Counted from the first letter of the stretch, positions 50,822 to 59,682 are shown. The stretch is DNA of 64,000 nt from JASLDZ01 sp964242625 (GCA_964242625.1 CAXTAO010000015.1:1-64000), one strand, 5' to 3'. Translations and numbers: made by a program. Notes: generated by a model from the letters alone, not told the origin.

Positions 50822-51948
50822 TGGCCGCGCTGCACGTCGGCGAAGTCCAGGTCCTTGGCCACGAAGATGGTCATGGGCGCGCCCTGGGGCACCTTCACCG
50901 TGGGCGGGATGTCGGTCTCCTTGTCGAGGAACTGGGTGGCGGGCGGTCCCTGGGTCGAGGAGCCCGAGCCGATGATCAGCGTCGCCGCGTTGGTGTTGGA
51001 GAGCGCGTTGGAGCCCGCGGTGATCACCGAGAGCAGGATGGCCGAGCCGAACTGGCGGAAGAAGTGGTTGTCGACGCGACCCGTCAGCCCCGCGCGGCCC
51101 TGGGCGTCGCCGCCGGGCGAGGCCAGCATGATGGAGGCGCCGTCGGGCCGGATCAGCCGGCTCCACACCACAAAGGCGCGCGACTGCCCCCGCGCCACCG
51201 CCGAGCGGTACTGACCGATGAGCCGGCTGCCGCGCGGGATCAGCGTCTGCGCCCCGTCGAAGCTCTTCACGTCCTGGGCCACCACCGCGCGGAGGTAGCC
51301 GGGGATGTCGGTATTGAGCGCGGTCTCCAAAACCGCCGGAATCACTGTGCCCTGCAGGATTACGGCGGAAGGCGCCCGCAGCGCGGTGGCGCGCACCGTC
51401 TCCACCTGCTCGCCGTCGACCGCGGCGGCGAAGCGCTCGTTCACGCTCTGGCGGTCCTGCGCCTTGTCGGCGGGGCCGGGAGCGCCGCCCGCCTTGGCCG
51501 CCGCGCCCGCGGCGGCGCGTCCGCCCTCCTCGTCGGGCTGGCTGAGGTCGACCACGAGCGAGGGCGCGCGCCCTCCGCCACCCGCGTCGAACGCCGGCGC
51601 AAGCGCGACCGACGGCGGCGGAGGCGGTGGGGCGGCGACCGGCACGGGCTCCGACCCCAGGGCCGGGGCGGGATTGGCGGCCGGGACGGGCTGGGGCTGG
51701 TCCATGCCGCCCGACGGCGGCTCGACGTCGTGCTGCGACGAGGCTTGGGCCTGGGCGTCGGCGGCGATCAACGGCAGGGCCGAGGCTCGCCCCCCGCTCA
51801 TCGAGGTGAAGACGAAGAGGCCCAGGACGCCGGCCGCCACCGCGCCCGCGGGCATGGCCCAGCGGTTCTGCGACACGGGCAGGGTGGGGGCGGCGCCCGC
51901 GTCGAGGTCGTCCTCGCCCGGGGCGGGGCGCATTTCGGCGGGGGTCAT
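50818..51948 (-). CDS. virB10: Type IV secretion core protein VirB10
   Basis: Spans inner and outer membranes in the T4SS core complex, 376 aa. One TM near residues 31-50 (AMPAGAVAAGVLGLFVFTSM), a long Pro/Ala-rich periplasmic linker (about 65-160), then the TrbI/VirB10 domain starting LQGTVIPAVLETALNTDIPG, with IPRGSRLIGQY and the outer-membrane antenna region FRQFGSAILLSVITAGSNAL. Coupled by ATGA overlaps to virB9 and virB11. Confidence 0.95.
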   Translation of the reverse strand: MTPAEMRPAPGEDDLDAGAAPTLPVSQNRWAMPAGAVAAGVLGLFVFTSMSGGRASALPLIAADAQAQASSQHDVEPPSGGMDQPQPVPAANPAPALGSEPVPVAAPPPPPPSVALAPAFDAGGGGRAPSLVVDLSQPDEEGGRAAAGAAAKAGGAPGPADKAQDRQSVNERFAAAVDGEQVETVRATALRAPSAVILQGTVIPAVLETALNTDIPGYLRAVVAQDVKSFDGAQTLIPRGSRLIGQYRSAVARGQSRAFVVWSRLIRPDGASIMLASPGGDAQGRAGLTGRVDNHFFRQFGSAILLSVITAGSNALSNTNAATLIIGSGSSTQGPPATQFLDKETDIPPTVKVPQGAPMTIFVAKDLDFADVQRGQ

Positions 51949-52742
51949 CGCGCGCCTCCCACCGCCGTCCAGCGACCGGCGGAGGGGGCGGAGGCGGCCT
52001 GGAGGCCGTAGCCGTCGTTGCGTACGTAGCCGGTCTGCTTGCCGCTCCGCAGCACGAAGGTCGGCGCGAGGCTCTGCACCACGAGGTCGTCGCCGGCCAC
52101 GCGATAGTTGACGAGGCTCTCCTCGCCCGCCGCGTTCAGCGCGTAGATGGCCGGGGCCGAGGCGGTGCGGCGGAAGGTGAAGTGGGTCGCCTCGCCGTCA
52201 TCGTACACGTGAGCGGGGGCCAGCGCCGGTGCGCCGGAGTAGCGGAAGGCGAGGTTCAGCTTGGGCGCTGTGGCGGGGGGCGGCTGGGCGGCGCGGCGCG
52301 CGGCGGCGGCGCGCGCGGCCTCCTCCTCGGGGTAGCGGAAGCGCAGGGCGAAGGTGAGATCGGGGTCGTCCGGGCCGGAGGGCGCGCTCGCCGCCAGCTC
52401 GAAACTGTAGCGCCGGCCGTTGGTGATCACCGTCATGTTGGTGGGGTGGGCGGCCCCCTCCAGCGGCTTCACGAACAGGAGGTTGGCGCGGCGGTTGGGG
52501 GTGACCTGCCAGCCCTGGCTGTCGCCGATAGAGACGTTCTCCAGCCGCTCGTCCTCGCCGAACTCGATCACCGTCTGGTAGCCGTAAGCGCCGTGGAGGC
52601 GGATCACCTGGTCGGGATCGTAGACGGCGGTGCGCAGGCGCGCGTCGGTGCGGCCCGGCAGCGGCAGGGTGGCGGCGCTGGCGGCCGGGACGGCGAACAG
52701 CAGCGCCAAGCCGGCCAGGAAGGGCACGCGGGCGGAGGTCAT
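51945..52742 (-). CDS. virB9: Type IV secretion core protein VirB9
   Basis: Outer-membrane core complex protein, 265 aa. Signal peptide VPFLAGLALLFAVPAASA. N-terminal domain with DARLRTAVYDPDQVIRLHGAYGYQT and LFVKPLEGAAHPTNMTVIT; C-terminal domain with YSGAPALAPAHVYDDGEATHF and the conserved NYRVAGDDLVVQ. ATG at 52742 overlaps the virB8 stop. A separate VirB7 lipoprotein, the usual partner, was not found. Confidence 0.94.
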   Translation of the reverse strand: MTSARVPFLAGLALLFAVPAASAATLPLPGRTDARLRTAVYDPDQVIRLHGAYGYQTVIEFGEDERLENVSIGDSQGWQVTPNRRANLLFVKPLEGAAHPTNMTVITNGRRYSFELAASAPSGPDDPDLTFALRFRYPEEEAARAAAARRAAQPPPATAPKLNLAFRYSGAPALAPAHVYDDGEATHFTFRRTASAPAIYALNAAGEESLVNYRVAGDDLVVQSLAPTFVLRSGKQTGYVRNDGYGLQAASAPSAGRWTAVGGAR

Positions 52743-53527
52743 GCTGGCGGCCTCGCGTCGACGGTCCCGAGCTCGGATGCGGGCTCGGTCGCGGGGGCGG
52801 GCGGCGTGGCCGCCTCCACCTCGCGGCGGTAGCGCACCACCTGGAAGCCCAACGGGTTGAGGTAGCGGTCCTCCGGCTTGAGCGGCCGCGGCGTGTAGCG
52901 GAAGGTGATCACCGCCGACACGGGGGTGGCCGGCCCCGTCGCAGCTCCACCCGAAGAGCTCCCGTCGTCGCCGCTGCGCGTCTCGAAGCGGACAAGCGCG
53001 GTGTCTCGCGAGAGGAGGGTCGCCGAGCGCACCGCGACCGTGGTCACCGTGTGCGGCGGGGTGGTGCGGATGAGGCTCTTGGGGTCGTTGCGGTCGTAGT
53101 CCCGCGTGAAGTCGGCGCGCGCGGGGTCGGTCGACCACAGCACCACCCGGCGGAAGCGGTCCACCATGTCGGCGTGGTCCCACGTCTCGCGCGCCAGCAC
53201 GTATTGCACGAGGAAGGACTGGGTGAGCGCCTTGTCCTCGGCCAGGGGCCCGAGCTTCACGCCTTGAGCCAGCTCGGCGGTGCCGTCGCGGCGGTCGACC
53301 AGGATGGTGTAGGGCTTGACCGTCTTCAGCGGCAGGAGGGCGGCCAAGGCGAGGGCTTGGGCGACCGCGATCGCGCAGGCGCCCCCCGCCACCGTCCAGG
53401 CGAGCTTGCGCGAGCGGCGGTCGCGGGCGCCCGTGTCGTCGGCCCAGCTGGCTGCCGCGGCGTAGTACTGCGCCTTGAGGTCGGCGGGAGCCTCGCCTTG
53501 CGCCTGTATGGAGCGGTCGTGCTTCAC
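52739..53527 (-). CDS. virB8: Type IV secretion inner-membrane protein VirB8
   Basis: Bitopic assembly factor, 262 aa. Short cytosolic N-terminus with AQYYAAAASWADD, TM about 44-66 (ACAIAVAQALALAALLPLK), then the NTF2-like periplasmic domain VKPYTILVDRRDGTAE through ITFRYTPRPLKPEDRYLNPLGFQV. Start GTG at 53527 overlaps the virB6 stop. The C-terminal tail is Pro/Ala-rich. Confidence 0.93.
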   Translation of the reverse strand: MKHDRSIQAQGEAPADLKAQYYAAAASWADDTGARDRRSRKLAWTVAGGACAIAVAQALALAALLPLKTVKPYTILVDRRDGTAELAQGVKLGPLAEDKALTQSFLVQYVLARETWDHADMVDRFRRVVLWSTDPARADFTRDYDRNDPKSLIRTTPPHTVTTVAVRSATLLSRDTALVRFETRSGDDGSSSGGAATGPATPVSAVITFRYTPRPLKPEDRYLNPLGFQVVRYRREVEAATPPAPATEPASELGTVDARPPA

Positions 53528-54717
53528 GCCGGCCTCCGCTGGAACCTGTGGGAGCCCGACGCCTCGCCAAGCCGGCGGTAGGCGGGGGCGTTGCGCACGG
53601 CCGCCCCCGTGGCGGCGTTGGCGAGTCCGCCCCCGCCGACGCTGACGGCGAGGCGACGCCCGTCGCCCGCGCTTTCGCGTCCGCGGTGCTGCTGCAGGGC
53701 GACCGCCGCGCCGGCTACCGCCTCGGCGCGACCGAGCGCGGCGTGGGCGGGCCGGGCGGCGGCGCCGGTGGTGTTTGCGGTCGCCGGGGTCGCCGAGCGG
53801 GCCGCCGCGCCCTCGTGGACGGGGGCCCGGCCCGGCCCGGGCAGGGTGAAGCCGGCGGCGAGGTCCGCCCCCAACTTTAGCGCGAACACGAAGGCGCCGG
53901 AGAAGATCACCACGAGCGCGGTGATGGCGAGGATCGGCTGCAGGTCGAACTCGCCCAGCCGAACGCCCGTCGCCACCTGCACCAGGAGCGGCTCTAGGAG
54001 GGCGAACAGGAAGGTCAGGAAGGTGGTCAGCGCCAGCGGCGCGAAGCTCAGCGCGAAAACCGCGCGGATCCAGCCCACCGCGAAGCCGCGCGTCGGCTCG
54101 AACAGGAGCGCGAGGAGAAAGGCCGGCCCCAGCGCCAGGAGGAGCGCCAGCGCCACCTTGGCGAGGAGGAGCACACCGAGCGAGGAGACGAGCAGCACGC
54201 CGGCCGAGAGCCACAGCCCCCAGGCTCCCATCTCGGGCCCGCCGCTCATGATCTTGGCGTCCTTGCCAGCCTTTTCCGCCAGCGCCGCGGCGCTGTGGAC
54301 GAGGGTGTCGAAGGTGAACTGCAGCCCGTCCAAGACGTCGCGGCCATAGACCGAGCGGGGGCCGAGCAGCGCCTGGCGCAGGCGCGCGCCCAGCTCGTCG
54401 GGGCCGCGGAAGGCGAGGTCGAGCACGACCGTCTGGTAGGCGCCCCAGCTCGTGGCGAAGGCGAGCACGAGGCCGACCTTCAGCGCGGTCATCGGAGCGT
54501 CGCGCAGGTGCAGGCGCGACCGGCCGGAGAGCATGGCCCAGCCCAGCCCCGCCACCCACAGCGTCAGCACCGCAGTGAGGACGGGCGAGGAAAGGAGATT
54601 CTGGCCGAACAGGGCGGCGTAGCCGTCGTGGGTCAGCGCCTGAACGTGGCAGTCGACGGAGGTGGAGAGCCCCTTGATCAGCGGTGCGTCGTGGCGAGGG
54701 GCGGGGCAGAAGGCCAT
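53524..54717 (-). CDS. virB6: Type IV secretion polytopic membrane protein VirB6
   Basis: Inner-membrane channel component, 397 aa, TrbL/VirB6 family. Five or more TM helices, for example LTAVLTLWVAGLGWAML, LLLAKVALALLLALGPAFLL and FLTFLFALLEPLLVQVA, with the conserved GPAFLLALLFEPTRGFAVGW. From about residue 295 the tail is Ala/Gly/Arg-rich and likely disordered. ATG at 54717 is 4 bases beyond the virB4 stop. Confidence 0.92.
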   Translation of the reverse strand: MAFCPAPRHDAPLIKGLSTSVDCHVQALTHDGYAALFGQNLLSSPVLTAVLTLWVAGLGWAMLSGRSRLHLRDAPMTALKVGLVLAFATSWGAYQTVVLDLAFRGPDELGARLRQALLGPRSVYGRDVLDGLQFTFDTLVHSAAALAEKAGKDAKIMSGGPEMGAWGLWLSAGVLLVSSLGVLLLAKVALALLLALGPAFLLALLFEPTRGFAVGWIRAVFALSFAPLALTTFLTFLFALLEPLLVQVATGVRLGEFDLQPILAITALVVIFSGAFVFALKLGADLAAGFTLPGPGRAPVHEGAAARSATPATANTTGAAARPAHAALGRAEAVAGAAVALQQHRGRESAGDGRRLAVSVGGGGLANAATGAAVRNAPAYRRLGEASGSHRFQRRPA

Positions 54718-54721
54718 GGCG

Positions 54722-57112
54722 TCAGGCCGCCTGCAGGAGGCGCGGCAGCCAGGCGCGCGGGTCGTCGCCGAGCTCGGCACGCAGCCCGTCTAGCCGACGC
54801 ACGGTCGACTCGCGGCCGGACAGCACCTGGAGCGCGTGCGGCGAGCCCGAGAGGTCGAGCCGCGCCACCACGCTGTCGGTCCCGTGCTTGATCAGGAAAC
54901 AGCGCGAGGTGTCGGGCAGGGTGCGCACGAGGTTGAGCTCGTGGGCGGAGAGGCCGAAGCCGCCGCGGTACTCGCTCTCCTGCGCCTTGGGGTTGGGCAG
55001 GAAGATCTGGGTCGCCGCCTGCTCGACAATGGCCGCGGAGATCTTGGTGGCGAGCGCGTCCGAGGCGCTCTGGGTGCAGAAGCCGACGATGCCGTTGCGC
55101 TTACGGATCGTCTTCTCCCAGTCGCGCAGGCGCGCGACGAAGACGTCGTCGTCCAGCGCCTTCCAGCCCTCGTCGATGACGATGATGGCGGGCGAGCCGT
55201 CCAGCCGCTCCTCCACCCGGTGGAAGAGGTACATCATGGCCGGCGTGCGCGCGGCCGGGTCGTCGAGGAGCTGGGTCATGTCGAGCCCCAGCGTCTTGGC
55301 GTCGAGGTCCAGCCGGTCGTGGGCGTTGTCGAACAGCCAGGCGCGCTCGCCCCGTTCCACCCAGGGCGCGAGGCGGGCGGCGAGGTCGCCGGCCGAGGGG
55401 CGCCCCCGCCCGCGGAACAGTTCGCGCAGGTAGCGCAGCCGGCGGTGCGCGGCGGGCTGGGCGAAGTTGGCCTCGACCGCCCCCGCCACGAGCTCGAGTT
55501 CGTCCACGTCGAGCGGCGGCCCCTCCGCGGTGAGAAGGCGCGCCAGCCAGGCGTTGAGGAAGGCGCGGTTGGACGGCGTTTCGTCCAGGAGAAGCGGGTT
55601 CAGCCCCGTGGGCGAGCCCGGCCGCAAGACGTCGTAGCGGCCGCCCAGCGCGCGCAGGAAGATCTCCGCGCCGCGGTCCTTGTCGAAATAGACGATCCTC
55701 GGCTCGAACTTCTGCGCCTGGGCCAGGAGGAAGCCCAGGATCACCGTCTTGCCGCCGCCTGACGGGCCGATCACGGTGAAGTTGCCGAGGTCGCCCTTGT
55801 GGAAGTTGAAATAGTACGGGCTGCCGGAGGTGGTCTCGAGCACCGTCACCGCCGGGCCCCAGTGGTTGCCCTCGGCCTGGCCGGTCGGGTGGTTGTGGCA
55901 GGAGGCCAGGCCGGCGAAATTGGCGGTCGAGATCAGCGAGCGGCGCGCGATGTCCTTGAAGTTGCCGGGGAACTGGCCCCAGAACGCCGCCTCCAGGTTC
56001 ACGTCCTCGCGCACGGCGATCATGCCGACGTCGGTGAAGGCGGCCTGGGCGGCGGCCACCGCCTCGTTGACCTCGGCCAGGGTCTCGCCGCGGAGCGTCA
56101 CGGTCATGTGGTGCTCGCCGAAGGCGGCGCGGCCTGAGCTCACGTCGTCCTTGGCGGCGACGAGGTCGGCCTTGAGGCTCGCGCTGTCGTCGTCGGCCGA
56201 ACGCATGCGCCTGAGCGCCAGGCCCATCCGCTCCAGCGAGGCCTGGCGATCGACGAAGCCGAAGCTCTCGGAGAGCGACAGGTCGTAGGGCAGGCGCAGG
56301 AGGTCGTCGAGGATGCCGGGCGCGGTGTGGGGCGGGTACTCCTTGAGCGAGAGCACCGCGCCATAGCGGTGCGCGCTATCAGGCCCGCCGGTCTGCTCGA
56401 AGGCGTCCAGGCCGAAGCTCGTGCGGCGCGCGGGCAGGTGGCGGCCGAGATCGCCGGCCGGCAGCAGCACGGGCTGGAACGGGCCGTTGTAGAGCGCGCC
56501 CAGGAACTCGGCCGCCTCCGAGCTCAGCCCGCGGTCATCCTCGTACACGCCGAGGAGCCGCGCGCCGTAGGGGGCGAGCGAGGCCAAAAACGCGTCGGCC
56601 GCGCCGTCGAGCTCACGCACTCCGCGCACGCGCGCGGGGGCGTCCTCGGCGGCGCGACGACCGCCGAGGCGCCCGGGCAGGTCGACCCACCCCGCCCGGC
56701 CCTGCAGCGGCCGGCGCACCAGCGTCAGGAAGAGCTCGTTAGAGAGGAGGCGGCGGCCGTCCAGCTTCTCGCGCCAGCTGCGGTCGATCCAGCGCGACAC
56801 GGGGTCGGCGTAGCCGCCGGCGAGCTCCGGCCGCACCTCGCGCCGCAGCACGTGGTGGTAGACGGCGAACTGCGAGCCCGCCACGCCGCGCAGAAGCGTG
56901 TCGCGCACCGCCTTGCGGTAGTTGAGCTCGGAGGTGTCCGCGGTCTCGAAGGCGAAGCCGCGCAGGTGGATGATCTTGAACAGGAGCCCGTCGCGGCCCT
57001 CGATCGTGGTGTCGTCCAGGTGGCGGGCGTAGGGCAGGCGCTCGCCCGCGCCGCGCTCGCGGCGGGCCACCTCGGCGGGATCGGCGAAGCGCGAGCGGGT
57101 GGCGGCGGTCAT
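54722..57112 (-). CDS. virB4: Type IV secretion ATPase VirB4
   Basis: Large traffic ATPase required for pilus assembly and transfer, 796 aa. CagE_TrbE_VirB N-terminal domain (about 150-400) with RSLISTANFAGLASCHNHP, then the P-loop GPSGGGKT (about 447-454) in FTVIGPSGGGKTVILGFLL, Walker B IIVIDEGWKALDD near 635 and the CTQSASDAL element. ATG at 57112 overlaps the virB3 stop; a further upstream ATG lies inside virB3. Confidence 0.96.
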   Translation of the reverse strand: MTAATRSRFADPAEVARRERGAGERLPYARHLDDTTIEGRDGLLFKIIHLRGFAFETADTSELNYRKAVRDTLLRGVAGSQFAVYHHVLRREVRPELAGGYADPVSRWIDRSWREKLDGRRLLSNELFLTLVRRPLQGRAGWVDLPGRLGGRRAAEDAPARVRGVRELDGAADAFLASLAPYGARLLGVYEDDRGLSSEAAEFLGALYNGPFQPVLLPAGDLGRHLPARRTSFGLDAFEQTGGPDSAHRYGAVLSLKEYPPHTAPGILDDLLRLPYDLSLSESFGFVDRQASLERMGLALRRMRSADDDSASLKADLVAAKDDVSSGRAAFGEHHMTVTLRGETLAEVNEAVAAAQAAFTDVGMIAVREDVNLEAAFWGQFPGNFKDIARRSLISTANFAGLASCHNHPTGQAEGNHWGPAVTVLETTSGSPYYFNFHKGDLGNFTVIGPSGGGKTVILGFLLAQAQKFEPRIVYFDKDRGAEIFLRALGGRYDVLRPGSPTGLNPLLLDETPSNRAFLNAWLARLLTAEGPPLDVDELELVAGAVEANFAQPAAHRRLRYLRELFRGRGRPSAGDLAARLAPWVERGERAWLFDNAHDRLDLDAKTLGLDMTQLLDDPAARTPAMMYLFHRVEERLDGSPAIIVIDEGWKALDDDVFVARLRDWEKTIRKRNGIVGFCTQSASDALATKISAAIVEQAATQIFLPNPKAQESEYRGGFGLSAHELNLVRTLPDTSRCFLIKHGTDSVVARLDLSGSPHALQVLSGRESTVRRLDGLRAELGDDPRAWLPRLLQAA

Positions 57113-57402
57113 GGCGTGTAGGAGTTCCGCCCCCAGATCCGGAAGTTGGGCACGCGCGCGCAGCGGCTGGCGCGGGTGATCCACAGCTCCAGGAACCGGG
57201 GCTCCTTCAGGCTCGCCACATAGCCCACCGCGTGAATTACGGCGGCGAACAGAAGCGCGAGCGGCGTCTTCAGGATCAGGAAGATCTCGGCGGTGACCAC
57301 CAGGTTCAGCACGAACCAGCTGTAGGTCACGCCCGCGAACATCTGCGGGCGCGTCAGCGCCTGGAACACGACGTCGCGCTCGAGGGGGGCGGCGTCGCTC
57401 AT
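57109..57402 (-). CDS. virB3: Type IV secretion protein VirB3
   Basis: Small inner-membrane protein, 97 aa. Conserved N-terminus DVVFQALTRPQMFAGVTYSW followed by a hydrophobic stretch FVLNLVVTAEIFLIL and a second, LALLFAAVIHAVGYV. Ends RIWGRNSYTP, close to the family consensus. Lies 3 bases from virB2 and overlaps virB4 by 4 bases. Confidence 0.93.
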   Translation of the reverse strand: MSDAAPLERDVVFQALTRPQMFAGVTYSWFVLNLVVTAEIFLILKTPLALLFAAVIHAVGYVASLKEPRFLELWITRASRCARVPNFRIWGRNSYTP

Positions 57403-57405
57403 CGC

Positions 57406-57711
57406 TCAGCCGCCCTGGGCCGCGCTGCGGATGCCGCCGACGATCGCGCCAGCGCCGAACAGGACGAAGCAGCCCAGGATCACCATGCCGCCGTGGCGCC
57501 AGTTCATCCGGCCGGTGAGCATGGAGAAGCCGACAACCGCCACCGCGATCACCGCCGCGGCGGTGGCGACGTTGCCGAGGAGCGTGCCCTGCACCCAGTG
57601 CGCGGCGCCCAGCACCACGCCCGAGCCCTGCGGGTCGAGCTCCTGGGCGGCGGCGGCCTGCGCCTCCGCGAGGAGAAGGGCTATGGCGAGCAAGGCGGAA
57701 CGGGCAGTCAT
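57406..57711 (-). CDS. virB2: Type IV secretion pilin VirB2
   Basis: Major pilin candidate, 101 aa. Signal peptide about 1-22 (LLAIALLLAEAQAAAAQ), then two hydrophobic helices NVATAAAVIAVAVVGFSML and MVILGCFVLFGAGAIVGGI separated by a short basic loop GRMNWRHGG, the standard TrbC/VirB2 layout. It lies 10 bases after virB1. Confidence 0.93.
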   Translation of the reverse strand: MTARSALLAIALLLAEAQAAAAQELDPQGSGVVLGAAHWVQGTLLGNVATAAAVIAVAVVGFSMLTGRMNWRHGGMVILGCFVLFGAGAIVGGIRSAAQGG

Positions 57712-57721
57712 GGGGCGGCTC

Positions 57722-58360
57722 TCATCGGCTGAGCACGGGCAGGGGGGCGAGCGCGGTCTGAGCGACCGCGACGCGGGACAGGTTGGCCATCACGCCCGCC
57801 ACGTAGGCGCGCGTCTCGGCGAAGGGCGGCACCCCGCCGTAGCGGCGCACGGCGGCGGGGCCCGCGTTGTAGGCCGCGAGCGCCAGCGTCAGGTCGCCGC
57901 CGAACGTGTCGAGAAGGGTGCGCAGGTAGCGCGCCCCGCCGTGGATGTTGCCTTCCGGGTCGCGCGGATCGACGCCGAGCTGGCGGGCCGTGCCGGGCAT
58001 GAGTTGCATGGGGCCGAGCGCGCCCTTGGGCGAGACCGCCTGCAGCCGGTGATGCGACTCCTGCCAGGCCACCGCCGACAGCAGCGCCGGGCTCAGCGCC
58101 GTCTCGTCGCCCGCACGGTCGAAGGCGGGCGTAAGGCGCGGAGAGCCGGCCCGGACGGGCAAGGCTGCGCGTCGCGCGGCGGGCGCGATGGCGTGGGCGC
58201 CCTCGGCGTCGAACACCTGCGGGCCGTCGTGCACCTGCACCGCACCGTCGTCGCCGATCTCGAGCACCTGCGCGTGGGCGGGCGCCGCGCTCGCAGTCAC
58301 GCCGGCGATCGCCAGGACTGCGAGGCGGGCGCGCAGACGAGGGAAGGCGGGAGGACGCAT
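57722..58360 (-). CDS. virB1: Lytic transglycosylase VirB1
   Basis: Exported peptidoglycan-cleaving enzyme that opens the wall for T4SS assembly, 212 aa. Signal peptide LAVLAIAGVTASAAPAHAQ. The SLT domain shows the catalytic Glu in AVAWQESHHRLQAVSPKGALG and PMQLMPGTARQLGVDPRDPEGNI, then AAYNAGPAAVRRYGGVPPF. ATG at 58360 makes it the first gene of the virB operon, 78 bases from a divergent gene. Confidence 0.93.
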   Translation of the reverse strand: MRPPAFPRLRARLAVLAIAGVTASAAPAHAQVLEIGDDGAVQVHDGPQVFDAEGAHAIAPAARRAALPVRAGSPRLTPAFDRAGDETALSPALLSAVAWQESHHRLQAVSPKGALGPMQLMPGTARQLGVDPRDPEGNIHGGARYLRTLLDTFGGDLTLALAAYNAGPAAVRRYGGVPPFAETRAYVAGVMANLSRVAVAQTALAPLPVLSR

Positions 58361-58397
58361 GTGGCACCTGGCCGACGCCGCGAAGTCTTCCGGCGTC

Positions 58398-58416
58398 CCG
58401 TCCGAAGTACGGACGG
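58398..58416. promoter_or_regulatory. 19-bp palindrome in the virB1 divergent promoter region
   Basis: A perfect inverted repeat CCGTCCG / CGGACGG with a 5-base spacer (AAGTA) lies in the 78-bp gap between virB1 and the plus-strand gene at 58439. Such a dyad in the only spacer upstream of the whole virB operon is a candidate operator. A separate palindrome GGTTAACC lies at 58431-58438. No regulator gene is adjacent, so the factor is unknown. Confidence 0.45.
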
Positions 58417-58438
58417 CGCTCTTGCGTTTTGGTTAACC

Positions 58439-59014
58439 GTGATCGCGGAAGCTGCGGCGGCTCAAATTTCGCAGCCGCGAGTTCCAGGCGTGCCGCTCCA
58501 GCCGCTCTTCGCCGACGACGACGTGGACGCGCCGTGTCCCGCCGAGGACCGCGGCCCCGCCGCCGCCCTGGGGGACGCCGTCGCCCGTGCCTGGGGCGAG
58601 CCTTGGGCGCAGGCCGCCCCCACCGTCGGCCCGCCGCCGCCGCCTTCACCATCGCCGGCCGAGATCATCAGCGGAGCTATGCAGCGGCTGTCGGCGGTGG
58701 GCGACTGGCTGGAGGAGGGCGGGGCGGCCGCGCCGCCGCATCGCGCGGCGCCGACGCGGTCGCCGACGGTCGAGATCGAGGCTAGGCTGGCGCGGCTTGA
58801 GGCTCGGCTGGAGAGCTTGGTGCGCGCGATCGAGGGCGCGCCCGCCGCCTCGGCCTCGGTCCACGACGACCACCCCGCGCCATCGTGGGACGCCCTCGCC
58901 TTCGATGAGGAGGCCGAGGCGGATGGAGCGTCGCCCACCCCCTTCCGCCCGCCTGCCGATCCCGACGCGGACGCCGCGCTGGAGCGGTTCCTCGACGGGC
59001 TGAGCCGGGGCTAG
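58439..59014 (+). CDS. Hypothetical protein with coiled-coil segment, divergent from virB1
   Basis: Not recognised; 191 aa from GTG at 58439, which I chose as the most upstream start outside virB1; no strong ribosome site is visible. Composition is acidic and Ala/Pro-rich. A proline-rich stretch (PPPPPSPSP) precedes a helical region with SAMQ-like MQRLSAVGDWLEEGG and a heptad-like EIEARLARLEARLESLVRAI (about 120-140), then an acidic C-terminus. Its TAG stop shares CTAG with the convergent sugar transferase stop. A link to the T4SS is suggested only by position. Confidence 0.6.
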   Translation: MIAEAAAAQISQPRVPGVPLQPLFADDDVDAPCPAEDRGPAAALGDAVARAWGEPWAQAAPTVGPPPPPSPSPAEIISGAMQRLSAVGDWLEEGGAAAPPHRAAPTRSPTVEIEARLARLEARLESLVRAIEGAPAASASVHDDHPAPSWDALAFDEEAEADGASPTPFRPPADPDADAALERFLDGLSRG

Positions 59015-59682
59015 TACGTGCCCCGCCGGGAGAGCACCGCCGGAGCGGTCATCAGCAGGATGACGAAGTAGAGCTGCAGGGTCGCCGAGCGGCTGAACAC
59101 GATGTCCAGCGCGATCCGCCGCTTGTAGCAGACGTCGTTGCGCCCGCTGATCTGCCACATGCCGGTGAGGCCGGGCTTCATCCGGGCGTAGTGGCGATAC
59201 CAGCGGCCGTACTTGGCGATCTCGGCCGGAACAATCGGCCGCGGGCCGACCCAGCTCATCTCGCCGCACAGGATGTTGAAGAGCTGTGGCAGCTCGTCGA
59301 GCGACGATCGCCGCAGGAAGCCGCCGACCGAGGTGATCCGTGGATCGTGGCGCAGCTTCTGGTCGCGCCCCCATTCCTCCCGCGCCTCCGCCGATGTGGC
59401 CAGCAGGAGGTCGAGCCGCGCCTGCGCGTCGGGAACCATGGAGCGGAACTTGTAGCAGCGGAACAGCCGGCCATCCCGGCCTACCCGCGTCTGCGCGAAC
59501 AGCACGGGGCCGCCGTCGCCGAGCTTCACGGCCAACGCGATGGCCGCGAGCAGCGGGAGGAAGAAGATCAACGCCGCGAGCGCGAGCACGACATCGCACA
59601 CGCGCTCCGGTCGGAGCTCGGCGTCCATACTTCGCATACGCGGCCGTCCCCCGGCCGCGATCGCCCTTGCCGTGGTCATCAC
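59011..59682 (-). CDS. Undecaprenyl-phosphate sugar-1-phosphate transferase (WcaJ/PssY type)
   Basis: Monotopic phosphoglycosyltransferase that primes repeat-unit synthesis, 223 aa. One hydrophobic re-entrant helix (VVLALAALIFFLPLLAAIALAV, about 30-50), then YKFRSMV, the catalytic Asp-Glu pair in SSLDELPQLFNIL, and MSWVGPRPIV. Its C-terminus SRRGTY parallels ARRGSY in the transferase at 61139, so the two are paralogues. ATG at 59682. Confidence 0.93.
   Translation of the reverse strand: MMTTARAIAAGGRPRMRSMDAELRPERVCDVVLALAALIFFLPLLAAIALAVKLGDGGPVLFAQTRVGRDGRLFRCYKFRSMVPDAQARLDLLLATSAEAREEWGRDQKLRHDPRITSVGGFLRRSSLDELPQLFNILCGEMSWVGPRPIVPAEIAKYGRWYRHYARMKPGLTGMWQISGRNDVCYKRRIALDIVFSRSATLQLYFVILLMTAPAVLSRRGTY

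Noticed and set aside
49778..58360. Integrative conjugative element
   Set aside because: No integrase, relaxase, coupling protein, origin of transfer or flanking att-like repeats were seen in the window.
57431..58438. Upstream extension of the plus-strand hypothetical gene across virB1 and virB2
   Set aside because: That part is antisense to well-supported virB genes and reads as Arg/Ala/Gly low-complexity.
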